Shown piece after piece: positions 44,347-54,576 of a DNA stretch of 64,000 bases. Under the pieces are notes generated by a model. It was not told where the DNA came from. It saw only the letters and a list, made by a program, of their open reading frames with translations, and did not search any database. Position 1 is the stretch's first letter. The number at the start of each line of letters is the position of its first letter. The translations under genes and the position numbers were made by a program. Origin of the DNA: Flavobacterium salmonis (GTDB lineage Bacteria > Bacteroidota > Bacteroidia > Flavobacteriales > Flavobacteriaceae); assembly GCF_903819435.1 (NCBI RefSeq), contig NZ_CAIJDP010000060.1, positions 434,001-498,000 of the forward strand. Reading direction: 5' to 3'.

Positions 44347-46152
44347 TTAGTGATGTAAAACTTCTTCACCTTCTTTCATTGGTACATTTTGCGGTACAAA
44401 ATCTACATCATGATTTGGATTACTATAGTCATATGGCCAACGGTATACATGTGGAATTTCGCCTGGCCAGTTACCATGGATATGCTCAACTGGGGTAGTC
44501 CACTCAAGAGTTGTAGATTTCCATGGATTCTGAACAGCTTTCTTACCGTAGAAAATACTACTAAAGAAATTGTATAAGAATACTAATTGGAAGGCTCCAC
44601 CAATCAAAGCAAACATTGTAATTAAAACATTCACATTTTGCAAATCATCAAATAATGGAAAGTTTGTATTTGTATAATAACGTCTTGGCAAACCGGCTAA
44701 TCCTATAAAGTGCATTGGAAAGAAAACACCATAAGCACAAACAGCTGTTACCCAAAAGTGAATATAACCTAAATTTTTGTTTAACATTCTTCCATACATT
44801 TTAGGAAACCAATGATAAATACCGGCAAACATTCCATAAAGAGCAGAAATACCCATTACTAAGTGAAAGTGAGCAATTACGAAGTAAGTATCGTGAACAT
44901 TAATATCTAAAGTACTATCTCCTAAAATGATTCCTGTTAACCCACCAGTGATGAATGTAGAAACCATTCCAATGGAAAATAACATCGCTGGATTAAACTG
45001 TAAGTTACCTTTCCATAAAGTTGTAATCCAGTTGAAAGCTTTTACAGCAGATGGAATTGCAATCAATAAAGTTGTAAAAGTAAACACAGATCCTAAGAAA
45101 GGATTCATTCCCGAAAGGAACATATGGTGCCCCCAAACAATTGTAGATAAAAACGCAATTGCAAGAACTGACATAATCATAGCTCTGTATCCGAAAATAG
45201 GTTTACGAGAATTCGTAGCCATAATTTCAGAAACAAGACCCATTGCTGGTAAGATTACAATGTAAACCTCAGGGTGCCCTAAGAACCAGAATAAGTGTTC
45301 AAACAATACAGGTGAACCGCCTTGATAATGTAAAACCTCTCCTGCAATATAAATATCAGAAAGGAAGAATGAAGTACCAAAACTTCTATCAAAAATCAAT
45401 AATAAAGCAGCAGATAATAATACAGGAAATGAAATAACACCAATAATAGCTGTTACGAAAAATGTCCAGATAGTAAGAGGAAGTCTGGTCATAGACATTC
45501 CCTTAGTTCTTAAATTAATTACAGTTACAATGTAATTTAAAGATCCCATTAATGAAGATGCAATAAATATAGCCATTGAAACTAACCATAAAGTCATACC
45601 TGCACCTGATCCTGGAATCGCTTGTGGCAAAGCACTTAATGGTGGATAAATTGTCCAACCTGCAGAAGCTGGTCCAGCTTCAACAAATAACGATGACAAC
45701 ATAATTACGGCCGAAAGAAAAAACAACCAATATGAAATCATATTCATAAATCCGGAAGCCATATCTCTTGCACCAATTTGAAGCGGAATAAGTAAGTTAC
45801 TAAAAGTACCACTTAATCCGGCCGTTAGTACAAAGAATACCATAATAGTACCATGAATAGTAACTAAAGCTAAATAAATATCATTTGCCATTACACCATC
45901 AGGTGCAAATTTATCACCTAATAAAACATTAAATATTTTAAAAGACTCTTCTGGCCAAGCCAATTGCATTCTAAAAAGCAAGGACATTCCGATACCAATT
46001 ACTCCCATGATAATACCTGTAATCAGGTATTGCTTAGCAATCATTTTGTGATCAATACTAAAAATGTATTTAGTAATGAAAGTGTCTTTATGATGATGTT
46101 CGTGCTCGTGATGATCGTGTCCGTGATCGTGATCGTGCGCTTCTGCTGACAT
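44347..46152 (-). CDS. ctaD: Cytochrome c oxidase subunit I (aa3 type)
   Basis: 601 residues with twelve membrane helices. The A-type signatures are present: WFLGHPEVYIVILP (proton-path Glu and cross-linked His-Tyr, about 287-300), VWGHHMFLSGM for CuB, and HDTYFVIAHFHLVMG for the hemes. The N-terminus before the first helix is a short His-rich tail with ten His in the first 21 residues. It is the last gene of the act-cox operon. Confidence 0.96.
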   Translation of the reverse strand: MSAEAHDHDHGHDHHEHEHHHKDTFITKYIFSIDHKMIAKQYLITGIIMGVIGIGMSLLFRMQLAWPEESFKIFNVLLGDKFAPDGVMANDIYLALVTIHGTIMVFFVLTAGLSGTFSNLLIPLQIGARDMASGFMNMISYWLFFLSAVIMLSSLFVEAGPASAGWTIYPPLSALPQAIPGSGAGMTLWLVSMAIFIASSLMGSLNYIVTVINLRTKGMSMTRLPLTIWTFFVTAIIGVISFPVLLSAALLLIFDRSFGTSFFLSDIYIAGEVLHYQGGSPVLFEHLFWFLGHPEVYIVILPAMGLVSEIMATNSRKPIFGYRAMIMSVLAIAFLSTIVWGHHMFLSGMNPFLGSVFTFTTLLIAIPSAVKAFNWITTLWKGNLQFNPAMLFSIGMVSTFITGGLTGIILGDSTLDINVHDTYFVIAHFHLVMGISALYGMFAGIYHWFPKMYGRMLNKNLGYIHFWVTAVCAYGVFFPMHFIGLAGLPRRYYTNTNFPLFDDLQNVNVLITMFALIGGAFQLVFLYNFFSSIFYGKKAVQNPWKSTTLEWTTPVEHIHGNWPGEIPHVYRWPYDYSNPNHDVDFVPQNVPMKEGEEVLHH

Positions 46153-46186
46153 ATATGTATACTTTAAATTTTCTTAATAAATATTA

Positions 46187-47374
46187 TTATTTCATAGCAA
46201 CTTTAGCTACAACAGCTTTAACAGTATCAATTACTGCTTTAACAGTATCTTTAGCAGTGCTATCTTTAGTTGATTCAACTCCACCTTCTGCCGGTTTCTC
46301 TGCTGCAGCTGCAGCTTTAATATCCTCAGTCAAAGTAGTTTTTTCGCTTAACCATTTTTTATAATCTTCAGGAGAATCTACAACAACCTTCATTTGCATA
46401 TTGTAATGAGAAGCTCCACAAATTTTATTACATAATAATAAATAGTCAAATGTATAAGGGTCTAATGCTGTACCTCCCTTAGCAATAAGTTCAGCACTCT
46501 TCTGCGCTCTAAGCTTATTGATATTTGCAACTTTTTCAACCATAAAAGGAAGCTCTCTATATTCAGAAGTTGTATAAGTTGGAATAAAAGCAAACTCAGT
46601 TACCATACCTGGCACACAGTTCATTTGAGCTCTAAAATGAGGAAAATAAGCTGAGTGTAGTACATCTTGAGAACGCATTTTGAAATGTACCTTTTTTCCT
46701 TTTGGAATATGCAATTCGCTAACTACAATATCATCCTGAGCATTAGGATCTGACATATCAACTCCTAAAGTATTAACTCCTTCAATTAAACGAACGTTTG
46801 CTTTTCCTAAAACATTATCCTGTCCAGCGTAACGTGCTGTCCATTTAAATTGTTGAGCATATAATTCAATTTCTATTACATCTTCATCTTTATCAACAAA
46901 CATAATATTGTTCCAAGCGTACAATCCATAAAGAATTAGAACCGCTAAAACAACAGATGGAATAATACTCCAAATTGCTTCTAATTTATTACTATCAGCA
47001 AAAAATAATGCTTTTTTATCCTTATTCCCTTTATATTTAAAAGAAAACCAGTATAATAATCCTTGAGTAATAACTTGCACACTAAAAATCAATACCCAAG
47101 TAATATTCATTAAACTATCTACTAAAATACCATGCTCTGAAGCTGGCGTATGCAGTGCTAAATTACCCCATTTTAGTAAACCATAAATCGTAAAGATATA
47201 AATGAAAGCCAAAAAGCCAAACATAATATATCCCTGAATATTATTATCATTATCTGATGCAACTTGCGAATCGTCCGAAGAAGATCCTACTTGAGTAAGA
47301 TCAAATATCTTGGTCAATTGCCATAATGCAACTGCTAATAAAACTAAAACTACAATTACCAACAAACTTGTCAT
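46187..47374 (-). CDS. coxB: Cytochrome c oxidase subunit II with CuA site
   Basis: 395 residues with an extra N-terminal helix (about 3-20), then two more around 50-70 and 90-115, and a periplasmic cupredoxin domain. CuA ligands are seen in DVLHSAYFPHF and in CNKICGASHYNM (about 315-326). No cytochrome c domain is fused. A C-terminal tail of about 45 residues is Ala/Lys/Val-rich with a near repeat DTVKAVIDTVKAVVAKVA. It accepts electrons from cytochrome c or from complex III. It follows actF by 19 bases. Confidence 0.93.
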   Translation of the reverse strand: MTSLLVIVVLVLLAVALWQLTKIFDLTQVGSSSDDSQVASDNDNNIQGYIMFGFLAFIYIFTIYGLLKWGNLALHTPASEHGILVDSLMNITWVLIFSVQVITQGLLYWFSFKYKGNKDKKALFFADSNKLEAIWSIIPSVVLAVLILYGLYAWNNIMFVDKDEDVIEIELYAQQFKWTARYAGQDNVLGKANVRLIEGVNTLGVDMSDPNAQDDIVVSELHIPKGKKVHFKMRSQDVLHSAYFPHFRAQMNCVPGMVTEFAFIPTYTTSEYRELPFMVEKVANINKLRAQKSAELIAKGGTALDPYTFDYLLLCNKICGASHYNMQMKVVVDSPEDYKKWLSEKTTLTEDIKAAAAAEKPAEGGVESTKDSTAKDTVKAVIDTVKAVVAKVAMK

Positions 47375-47393
47375 CTGTTTATTTCTTTAAATA

Positions 47394-48953
47394 TTAATAA
47401 TGAAAATGTTTACTTTCTTCGATGAAAGGATTTCTTTTTGCCAATAAAGGAGATTTGCTTAGTGCAGTAAACACTACAAAAATAAATAGCCCTAAGAAGA
47501 AAAGAATAGATGCAATTTCAGAAACTCCAATAAACCATCTGTCACCAACTGTACCAGGCATAATCATATTAAAAAAGTCAACATAGTGCCCCAATAAAAT
47601 AACAATACCAGCCATTACAATAACCCAGTTTAGACGTTTAAAATCAGTATTAACCAAAATTAATACAGGGAAAACAAAATTCATAACTACAGCACCAAAG
47701 AAAGGAAGGTTGTATAATTGAATTCTTGTTATAAAATATGTAACCTCTTCAGGAATATTTGCGTACCAGATCAACATAAATTGAGAGAACCATAAATAAG
47801 TCCAAAATATACTAATTCCGAACATAAATTTAGCTAAATCATGAATATGACTTGTATTTACAAATTCTAAATACCCTTTAGATTTCAAGTAAATAGTTAC
47901 TAAAGCGATTGTAGTAATACCGCTTACAAAGAAAGAAGCAAATACATACCACCCAAATAAAGTACTGAACCAGTGTGGATCAAAAGACATAATCCAATCC
48001 CAAGACATAATAGACTCAGAAACTATGAAGAATACTAAAAATCCAGCTGTTTGTTTGAAATTCTTTTTATAATTTAAATCATCATTCGCTTCATCCTGAG
48101 CTAAACAATTTTTTCTAGTAATATAGCGGTACAAATTCCATCCTCCTAAAAACACAGCCGCTCTAGCTATCCAGAAAGGAAAGTTTAAATAACCTGACTT
48201 ACCTGCAATAATTGCATCATAATGCTCACTTTTTGGATCTGTTACTCCTTCTCCTAACCATACAAAAATATGATTAAAATGAAGTCCGCACAAAATTAGT
48301 ATAACAAAGAAAATAAGAGAACCAACAGGCAAATAAGCTGTTATTCCCTGCATAACTCTAAACAATACAGGAGACCAGCCAGCTTGAGCAACATGTTGGA
48401 TAGCATAAAATGCCAAAACGCCCATAGAAAGCAACAAAAAGAAAATACATGCAACATACAAAGCAGACCATGGCTTGTTTTGTAATTGGTGCAGAACGTG
48501 TTCTGCGTGTGCTTTAGGATCATGTTCATGAGAAACTTCCTCATGTTTTTGATCTTTTATTTCATGTTTAGCAACATTAGCTTCTGCAACTGTACTCTCG
48601 TGTGCTTCTTCAGTTTTTACTTCATTAGCGACTTCTTCTTTTGCAACAACTGAATCTTTATGTGCAATAACTGAGTCTGCATTTACAGCTACTTCAGCAT
48701 GTGCATCTTTAGCCTCTTCATGATGAACAACTTCCGGTTTTTCCTCATGGTGAGCTGCTTCAGCGGATTCTTCATGATGTGCTGCAGCGGCTTCACCATG
48801 TCCTCCACCGTGCTCAGATGCTTCTTTTTTAAGAAGAGTTTCTACGTCTTCAATATTTTTAGGAGCGTTTAAAAAACCATATCCAATCCCTAATATACCA
48901 ACGGCCATTAAGATGAAAGAAAACGTTTTTAATTTACTTGAAAATGTGTACAT
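47394..48953 (-). CDS. actF: Alternative complex III subunit ActF with His/Glu-rich insert
   Basis: About 519 residues from the ATG at 48953; a TTG at 48980 would add 9. After a first helix, residues about 45-160 form a polar segment unusually rich in His, Glu, Ala and Lys with about 18 His. Ten further hydrophobic helices then form the NrfD-like quinone-binding subunit, with WDWIMSFDPHWFSTLFGWY and QFMLIWYANIPEE. ActF pairs with ActC in the membrane part of the quinol-oxidising complex. It lies between actE and coxB. Confidence 0.9.
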   Translation of the reverse strand: MYTFSSKLKTFSFILMAVGILGIGYGFLNAPKNIEDVETLLKKEASEHGGGHGEAAAAHHEESAEAAHHEEKPEVVHHEEAKDAHAEVAVNADSVIAHKDSVVAKEEVANEVKTEEAHESTVAEANVAKHEIKDQKHEEVSHEHDPKAHAEHVLHQLQNKPWSALYVACIFFLLLSMGVLAFYAIQHVAQAGWSPVLFRVMQGITAYLPVGSLIFFVILILCGLHFNHIFVWLGEGVTDPKSEHYDAIIAGKSGYLNFPFWIARAAVFLGGWNLYRYITRKNCLAQDEANDDLNYKKNFKQTAGFLVFFIVSESIMSWDWIMSFDPHWFSTLFGWYVFASFFVSGITTIALVTIYLKSKGYLEFVNTSHIHDLAKFMFGISIFWTYLWFSQFMLIWYANIPEEVTYFITRIQLYNLPFFGAVVMNFVFPVLILVNTDFKRLNWVIVMAGIVILLGHYVDFFNMIMPGTVGDRWFIGVSEIASILFFLGLFIFVVFTALSKSPLLAKRNPFIEESKHFHY

Positions 48954-48980
48954 ATCTATTACGATCAGTTTGTTCAACAA

Positions 48981-49526
48981 TTATAATTGGCTTTTTAGTT
49001 TTAGAACATAGTCAGCAACTAACCAACGTTCGTGGGCACTTAATTGATTTGCATGAGAACCCATCGCGTTTAAACCATAAGTTTCAACATGAAAGATACT
49101 TCCTTCAGTGATAACCCTGTCTTTATAACTAGGTACTCCAAGAAATTTCTCTCTTTCAACTAATTTACCTTTACCGTTTCCAGAAGCACCATGGCAACTT
49201 ATACAGTAAATTTCAAAAAGCTCTTTTCCTTTTTCAGAACTTCTCTCTTCCTGAGTCAAAGGTGATTTTAAATTAGCTTTAGCCAATTCATAACCAGCAG
49301 TTGAATTTTCATACTCATAAGGTTCAAAACCTCTATTGATAGTTCCTTCTACAGGAAGCTGCCCTTCTTTTCCACCTTTAAATACAGAAGCCTCAGAATA
49401 AGTTTCGTATCCTACAGATTCATACATATTAGGGAAATACTGATAGTTTGGCGCCGAATTATTGTGGCAAGATGAAACTAAAATAGTTATACCAACTAAA
49501 AGTGTTATTTTATATATCCTTTTCAT
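48981..49526 (-). CDS. actE: Alternative complex III subunit ActE, monoheme cytochrome c lipoprotein
   Basis: 181 residues with a lipobox ending at Cys20 (ILVSSC) and one heme motif CISCH near residue 133. The axial Met is probably in GLNAMGSHANQL. It is a periplasmic monoheme cytochrome c that relays electrons in the complex. Gaps to actD and actF are 8 and 27 bases. Confidence 0.93.
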   Translation of the reverse strand: MKRIYKITLLVGITILVSSCHNNSAPNYQYFPNMYESVGYETYSEASVFKGGKEGQLPVEGTINRGFEPYEYENSTAGYELAKANLKSPLTQEERSSEKGKELFEIYCISCHGASGNGKGKLVEREKFLGVPSYKDRVITEGSIFHVETYGLNAMGSHANQLSAHERWLVADYVLKLKSQL

Positions 49527-49534
49527 AGCTACAA

Positions 49535-50059
49535 TTAATTCTTTTCAATTACTTTAACTTCAACAGCTCCTGTACTTTCGAAAAAAGAAACAAGTTCTGA
49601 TTCGTTATCATTTACAGCAACTTCCATTAAAAAATGGTCATCTGTTGTTCTTACATCCGGGTTTTCAGCTTCTTTGAATGGCCATAATCTACTTCTCATA
49701 TAAAAAGTAATAACCATTAAGTGGGCAGCAAAAAATACAGTCATCTCAAACATAATAGGCACAAAAGATGGCATATTCTGAATAAAACTAAAACTTGGTT
49801 TTCCACCAATGTCCTGTGGCCAGTCATGAATCATAATATAACTCATCATAAATGTTGCAACAGAAATACCAACACATCCATAAAGAAAAGCACAAATTGC
49901 CAATCTTGTTGGTGGTAAACCCATCGCTTTATCCAATCCGTGAACTGGGAATGGAGTAAAAACCTCTTCAATATGATGGTGTGCAGCTCTGGTTTTCTTT
50001 ACTGCATCCATCAAAATATCATCGTCATTATAAATGGCGTATATTACTTTATTACTCAT
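49535..50059 (-). CDS. actD: Alternative complex III subunit ActD (DUF3341)
   Basis: 174 residues of the DUF3341 family: an N-terminal cytoplasmic domain with YAIYNDDDILMDAVKK and FTPFPVHGLDKAMGL, then two membrane helices (about 55-80 and 100-120). It is a structural subunit. Its start overlaps the actC stop by 8 bases. Confidence 0.93.
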   Translation of the reverse strand: MSNKVIYAIYNDDDILMDAVKKTRAAHHHIEEVFTPFPVHGLDKAMGLPPTRLAICAFLYGCVGISVATFMMSYIMIHDWPQDIGGKPSFSFIQNMPSFVPIMFEMTVFFAAHLMVITFYMRSRLWPFKEAENPDVRTTDDHFLMEVAVNDNESELVSFFESTGAVEVKVIEKN

Positions 50060-51455
50060 GGTGTGAATCTTTATTTTCTGCTCTTTCTCTAATGTAATTA
50101 TCTCCAGTTCCTTTCAAAATTGTTTTAACCTCTGCCTGAGCAATTACAGGGAATGTTCTAGAGTATAATAAAAACAATACGAAGAAGAAACCAATTGTTC
50201 CAATGAAAATTCCAATATCAACAAATGTTGGTGAAAACATTGTCCAAGAAGATGGAAGGTAATCTCTATGTAAAGAAGTAACGATAATTACGAATCTTTC
50301 AAACCACATTCCGATGTTTACTACAATCGAAATAATAAATGAAAACATAATACTCGTTCTTAGTTTTTTGAACCACATAAATTGTGGAGAAAAAACGTTA
50401 CAAGTCATCATTGCCCAATATGCCCACCAATAAGGTCCGGTTGCTCTGTTTAAGAACGCATATTGCTCATATTCAACACCAGAATACCAAGCTACAAATA
50501 ATTCAGTGATATAGGCAACACCAACAATAGAACCAGTAATCATAATAATGATATTCATCAATTCAATATGCTGAAGTGTAATATATGCTTCAAGGTTAGA
50601 AACTTTTCTCATAACGATCAACAAGGTATTTACCATTGCAAATCCTGAGAATACCGCTCCTGCAACGAAGTAAGGAGGAAAAATTGTTGTATGCCATCCC
50701 GGAATTACAGAAGTAGCAAAGTCCATCGATACAATCGTGTGCACGGAAAGTACAAGTGGAGTAGCCAAACCTGCAAGAACTAAAGATACTTCCTCAAAAC
50801 GTTGCCAGTCTTTTGCTCTACCGCTCCATCCAAAACTTAAGATAGAATAAATTCTTTTTGTAAAAGGTGTAACCGCTCTATCACGTAGCATTGCAAAATC
50901 AGGTAATAAACCAGTCCACCAGAAAACTAATGATACTGAAAGATACGTTGAAATCGCGAATACATCCCAAAGTAATGGCGAGTTAAAGTTTACCCAAAGA
51001 GATCCAAATTGATTTGGAATAGGTAAAACCCAGTACGCTAACCATGGACGCCCCATGTGAATAATTGGAAATAAACCTGCCTGAACTACTGAGAAAATAG
51101 TCATTGCTTCTGCAGAACGGTTAATTGCCATTCTCCAACGCTGACGGAAAAGTAATAATACTGCAGAAATCAAAGTTCCTGCGTGACCAATACCAACCCA
51201 CCAAACGAAGTTCGTGATATCCCAAGCCCAACCAACTGTTTTATTTAATCCCCATGTTCCGATACCGGTAGATACGGTGTAAATTATACAGCCTAATCCC
51301 CAAAGGAAGGCTATTAATGCGATTGAAAATACAATCCACCAATGTTTGTTTGCAGGACCTTCAACAGGTGCAGCTACATCTACTGTTACATCGTGATAAG
51401 ATTTATCACCTATAACTAAAGGTTTTCTAATGGGTGCTTCGTAATGAGACGACAT
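50052..51455 (-). CDS. actC: Alternative complex III subunit ActC (NrfD-like)
   Basis: 467 residues with ten membrane helices of the NrfD/PsrC family and conserved segments FVWWVGIGHAGTLISAVLLL and HTIVSMDFATSVIPGWHTTI. It is the main quinol-binding membrane subunit and contacts the iron-sulfur subunit ActB, encoded directly upstream. Confidence 0.95.
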   Translation of the reverse strand: MSSHYEAPIRKPLVIGDKSYHDVTVDVAAPVEGPANKHWWIVFSIALIAFLWGLGCIIYTVSTGIGTWGLNKTVGWAWDITNFVWWVGIGHAGTLISAVLLLFRQRWRMAINRSAEAMTIFSVVQAGLFPIIHMGRPWLAYWVLPIPNQFGSLWVNFNSPLLWDVFAISTYLSVSLVFWWTGLLPDFAMLRDRAVTPFTKRIYSILSFGWSGRAKDWQRFEEVSLVLAGLATPLVLSVHTIVSMDFATSVIPGWHTTIFPPYFVAGAVFSGFAMVNTLLIVMRKVSNLEAYITLQHIELMNIIIMITGSIVGVAYITELFVAWYSGVEYEQYAFLNRATGPYWWAYWAMMTCNVFSPQFMWFKKLRTSIMFSFIISIVVNIGMWFERFVIIVTSLHRDYLPSSWTMFSPTFVDIGIFIGTIGFFFVLFLLYSRTFPVIAQAEVKTILKGTGDNYIRERAENKDSHHE

Positions 51456-51493
51456 AATCCTTTATATTGTTTCTTAATTAATAATTTTTTGTA

Positions 51494-54400
51494 CTAGGTA
51501 TTTCTAACTTTAACATGGTAAACCACATTAGGTTTTGTTCCAACATGCTCTAATAAGTGATATGATCTTTCGTCAGCAGCCAATTTAGCCACTTTACTAT
51601 CTTTATCATTAACATCTCCAAATATCATTGCTCCAGAAGAACAAGCGTTAGAACAAGCTGTCTGGAATTCTCCATCAGCAACTGGGCGTCCTTCATTTTT
51701 CGCTTTTAATTTTGTAGCTTGTGTCATTTGGATACACATAGAACATTTTTCCATAACACCGCGAGAACGAACGTTTACGTCTGGGTTTAATACCATACGA
51801 CCTAAATCATCATTCATGTGATAATCAAATTCACTGTTTTTGTTGTATAAGAACCAGTTGAAACGACGTACTTTATAAGGACAGTTGTTTGCACAATAAC
51901 GTGTACCAACACATCTGTTGTATGCCATATGGTTTTGACCTTCACGACCGTGAGATGTAGCAGCAACCGGACAAACTGTCTCACATGGTGCGTGATTACA
52001 GTGCTGACACATAACTGGCTGGAAAGCTACTTGTGGATTTTCACCTGCTTTTTCCATTTCATTAAATGTAGATAATGAACTAGATAAACCTGCGATATTC
52101 TCTTTTCTTTCGTTGTCACCTTCAAAAGTACTTTCAGAAGAATAGTACCTGTCAATACGCAACCAGTGCATATCACGGCTTCTTCTTACCTCTGCTTTAC
52201 CTACAACAGGTACGTTGTTCTCAGCGTGACAAGCAATAACACATGCCCCACAACCAGTACAAGCGTTTAAGTCAATTGACAGGTTAAAGTGATGTCCTGT
52301 AGAACGATCAAATGATTCCCATAAATCTACTGTAGTGGCTTTAACTTCCTGGTGATCCAAAGATACCATTGGTTGTTCATTCCAATGCTCTGCATCTTCT
52401 TCATTAAAAATCTTAAGAGTAGTTTCTTTAATAATATCTCCTCTACCCATTAATGTTTTCTGTCCCTGAACACAAGCAAACTCATGCTCTCCTCCTGCTT
52501 TCGCAATAGATACAGATTGAACACTATTGAAATTTTTATATAATGAGTAAGCATTTAAACCTACTACCATTTCTTCTTTCAAAGCCGCTTTACGACCGTA
52601 ACCTACAGCTAAACCTACTGTACCAACAGCCTGACCTGGCTGAATTATTACTGGAACATTTTCTAACTTAACTCCATCAACTGTAATAGTTGCATAACTT
52701 CCGTTTAAACCTCCGTTTGCAACAATTGGGTTTGAAAAATCAAACTTTTTGGCATCAGCACTAGAAACTGTTAAATAATTATCCCAAGAAACTCTTGTAA
52801 TCGGATCCGGAAATTCTTGCAACCAAGGATTATTAGCTTGCTGCCCGTCACCCATACCTGTTTTAGTATACAATACTAATTCAAAATCACCAGTAGATTT
52901 TGATTTAGATAATGTTGCCGCAGCAGAAGAATAGTCATATGACCCTCCTGTTAATACACTAGAACCTATTACAAAAACCCCATCATGCAATACTTTATTC
53001 CAAGAAGTACCCACAATAATACCAGCTGAATTAGCTTTGATATAATCATAGAAAGTTCCAGGAATTCCGTTTAATGATAGTAAAATATCTTGGATTTGTT
53101 TTGTATTGAAAATAGGACGTATAGTTGGCTGAGTCAAACTATAAGTTCCTTTTGTAATCACAACATCTCCCCAAGATTCCAAATAATGAGGAGCTGGAGC
53201 AGCAATTGTAGTAAGCGAAGCAGTTTCATCTTCTTTTAGAGAAAATGCAACTGAAGTTTTTACTTTCTTTAATCCCGCTTCAAATGAAGCAGCTTCTGCT
53301 AAAGTATAAACCGGATTAACTCCACTCATGATCAAAGTGTGAACACTTCCAGCATTCATATCCTTTAATAACTGAGCAACAGCAGCATTCGAACCTTTTC
53401 TAATTTGTCTTGTTCCAGCAGTACTAAAAGCTTCACTAGCCAACACTTGATTGATAGCTAAAACTAATAATTGAGCATTTTTATCTTCAAGTCCAGATAC
53501 TAAAACTCCTTTAGAACCAGCAGCTTTAAGTTGTTGAGCAGCTTTCACTACTTCAGCTTTAAACGACCCGTCTAAAGAAACAGAGACATTAGCACCTGTA
53601 ACAATATTATATATTTGAACTAAAGCCTGCTTTTGATTCGCGATAGTCATCGGAATACGCTTATCAGCAGCAGCTCCAGATAAAGTCATATTTGATTCAA
53701 ACTGAAAATGACGAGACATTTTTCCGTTTTGAGGAATACGTCCTTTAGCATAACCAGAGTCGTATCCACCACCTTGCCAGTCTCCTAAGAAATCAGCCCC
53801 AACAGAAACAATTAAAGAAGCTTTAGAAAAATCATAATCAACTAAAGCTCTTTCTCCATAAACAGTCTCAAATGCATCTAATGCTTCAGAAGAAGAAACA
53901 GCATCATAAACAACGTGTTTAGCATTTGGATTTTTAGCAATAAATTCACCAATTAATTTCTCAGTTGATGGACTTGCCAAAGTATTAGTCAACAATACAA
54001 CCTGCCCACCTTTTGCTTTTGCATCAGCAAGACTAGATTTAATTTTTAAATCAACAGCAGACCAGCTACTATCTTTTCCTTCCAATTTAGGCTCTTTCAA
54101 ACGCATGCTATCATATAAAGATAAAATAGACGCATGAATCCTAGCATTGGCTGAAAACTTAGCTCCAGAAATAGTATTGTTATCAATTTTAATTGGACGA
54201 CCCTCACGAGTTTTCACTAAAAGGTTAGCAAAATCAAAACCATCAAAAACTGTAGTTGCATAATAATCAGCAACACCAGGAATGATTTGTTCCGGTTGCA
54301 ACACATAAGGGATAGACTTGTGAACAGGACCTTCGCATGCAGCAAGAGTTACGGCTGCAGTACTAAATCCTACGTACTTTAAAAAGTCACGACGTGAAGT

Positions 54401-54544
54401 TCCAGATGTAGCTAAAGCATCTGCATTTCCTAAAAATTCATCAGTAGGAATTTCTTCAACAAATTCGTTATTTCTAAGCGCCTCAACAATAGAACTATTT
54501 TCTAGTTCTTCAACACTTTTCCAGTATTTTTTGTTTGATGACAT
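51494..54544 (-). CDS. actB: Alternative complex III subunit ActB (Tat-variant, molybdopterin-like plus ferredoxin domains)
   Basis: 1016 residues. A Tat-like signal (SRRDFLKYVGFSTAAVTLAAC) sits unusually far in, near residue 52. The middle is a molybdopterin-oxidoreductase-like fold that in this family carries no cofactor. The C-terminal ferredoxin-like part has four Cys clusters: CTGCGACVIAC, CQHCNHAPCETVC, CVGTRYCANNC and CSMC with CSNAC. These bind Fe-S clusters that lead electrons from quinol to the heme subunits. Confidence 0.94.
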   Translation of the reverse strand: MSSNKKYWKSVEELENSSIVEALRNNEFVEEIPTDEFLGNADALATSGTSRRDFLKYVGFSTAAVTLAACEGPVHKSIPYVLQPEQIIPGVADYYATTVFDGFDFANLLVKTREGRPIKIDNNTISGAKFSANARIHASILSLYDSMRLKEPKLEGKDSSWSAVDLKIKSSLADAKAKGGQVVLLTNTLASPSTEKLIGEFIAKNPNAKHVVYDAVSSSEALDAFETVYGERALVDYDFSKASLIVSVGADFLGDWQGGGYDSGYAKGRIPQNGKMSRHFQFESNMTLSGAAADKRIPMTIANQKQALVQIYNIVTGANVSVSLDGSFKAEVVKAAQQLKAAGSKGVLVSGLEDKNAQLLVLAINQVLASEAFSTAGTRQIRKGSNAAVAQLLKDMNAGSVHTLIMSGVNPVYTLAEAASFEAGLKKVKTSVAFSLKEDETASLTTIAAPAPHYLESWGDVVITKGTYSLTQPTIRPIFNTKQIQDILLSLNGIPGTFYDYIKANSAGIIVGTSWNKVLHDGVFVIGSSVLTGGSYDYSSAAATLSKSKSTGDFELVLYTKTGMGDGQQANNPWLQEFPDPITRVSWDNYLTVSSADAKKFDFSNPIVANGGLNGSYATITVDGVKLENVPVIIQPGQAVGTVGLAVGYGRKAALKEEMVVGLNAYSLYKNFNSVQSVSIAKAGGEHEFACVQGQKTLMGRGDIIKETTLKIFNEEDAEHWNEQPMVSLDHQEVKATTVDLWESFDRSTGHHFNLSIDLNACTGCGACVIACHAENNVPVVGKAEVRRSRDMHWLRIDRYYSSESTFEGDNERKENIAGLSSSLSTFNEMEKAGENPQVAFQPVMCQHCNHAPCETVCPVAATSHGREGQNHMAYNRCVGTRYCANNCPYKVRRFNWFLYNKNSEFDYHMNDDLGRMVLNPDVNVRSRGVMEKCSMCIQMTQATKLKAKNEGRPVADGEFQTACSNACSSGAMIFGDVNDKDSKVAKLAADERSYHLLEHVGTKPNVVYHVKVRNT

Positions 54545-54576
54545 TGTATATAAATATTAAAATCTTAATAATTCGA

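Noticed and set aside
46087..46152. His-rich start of ctaD as a repeat array or CRISPR-like element
   Set aside because: The repetition is simple His/Asp codon alternation within a coding frame, with no spacer structure.
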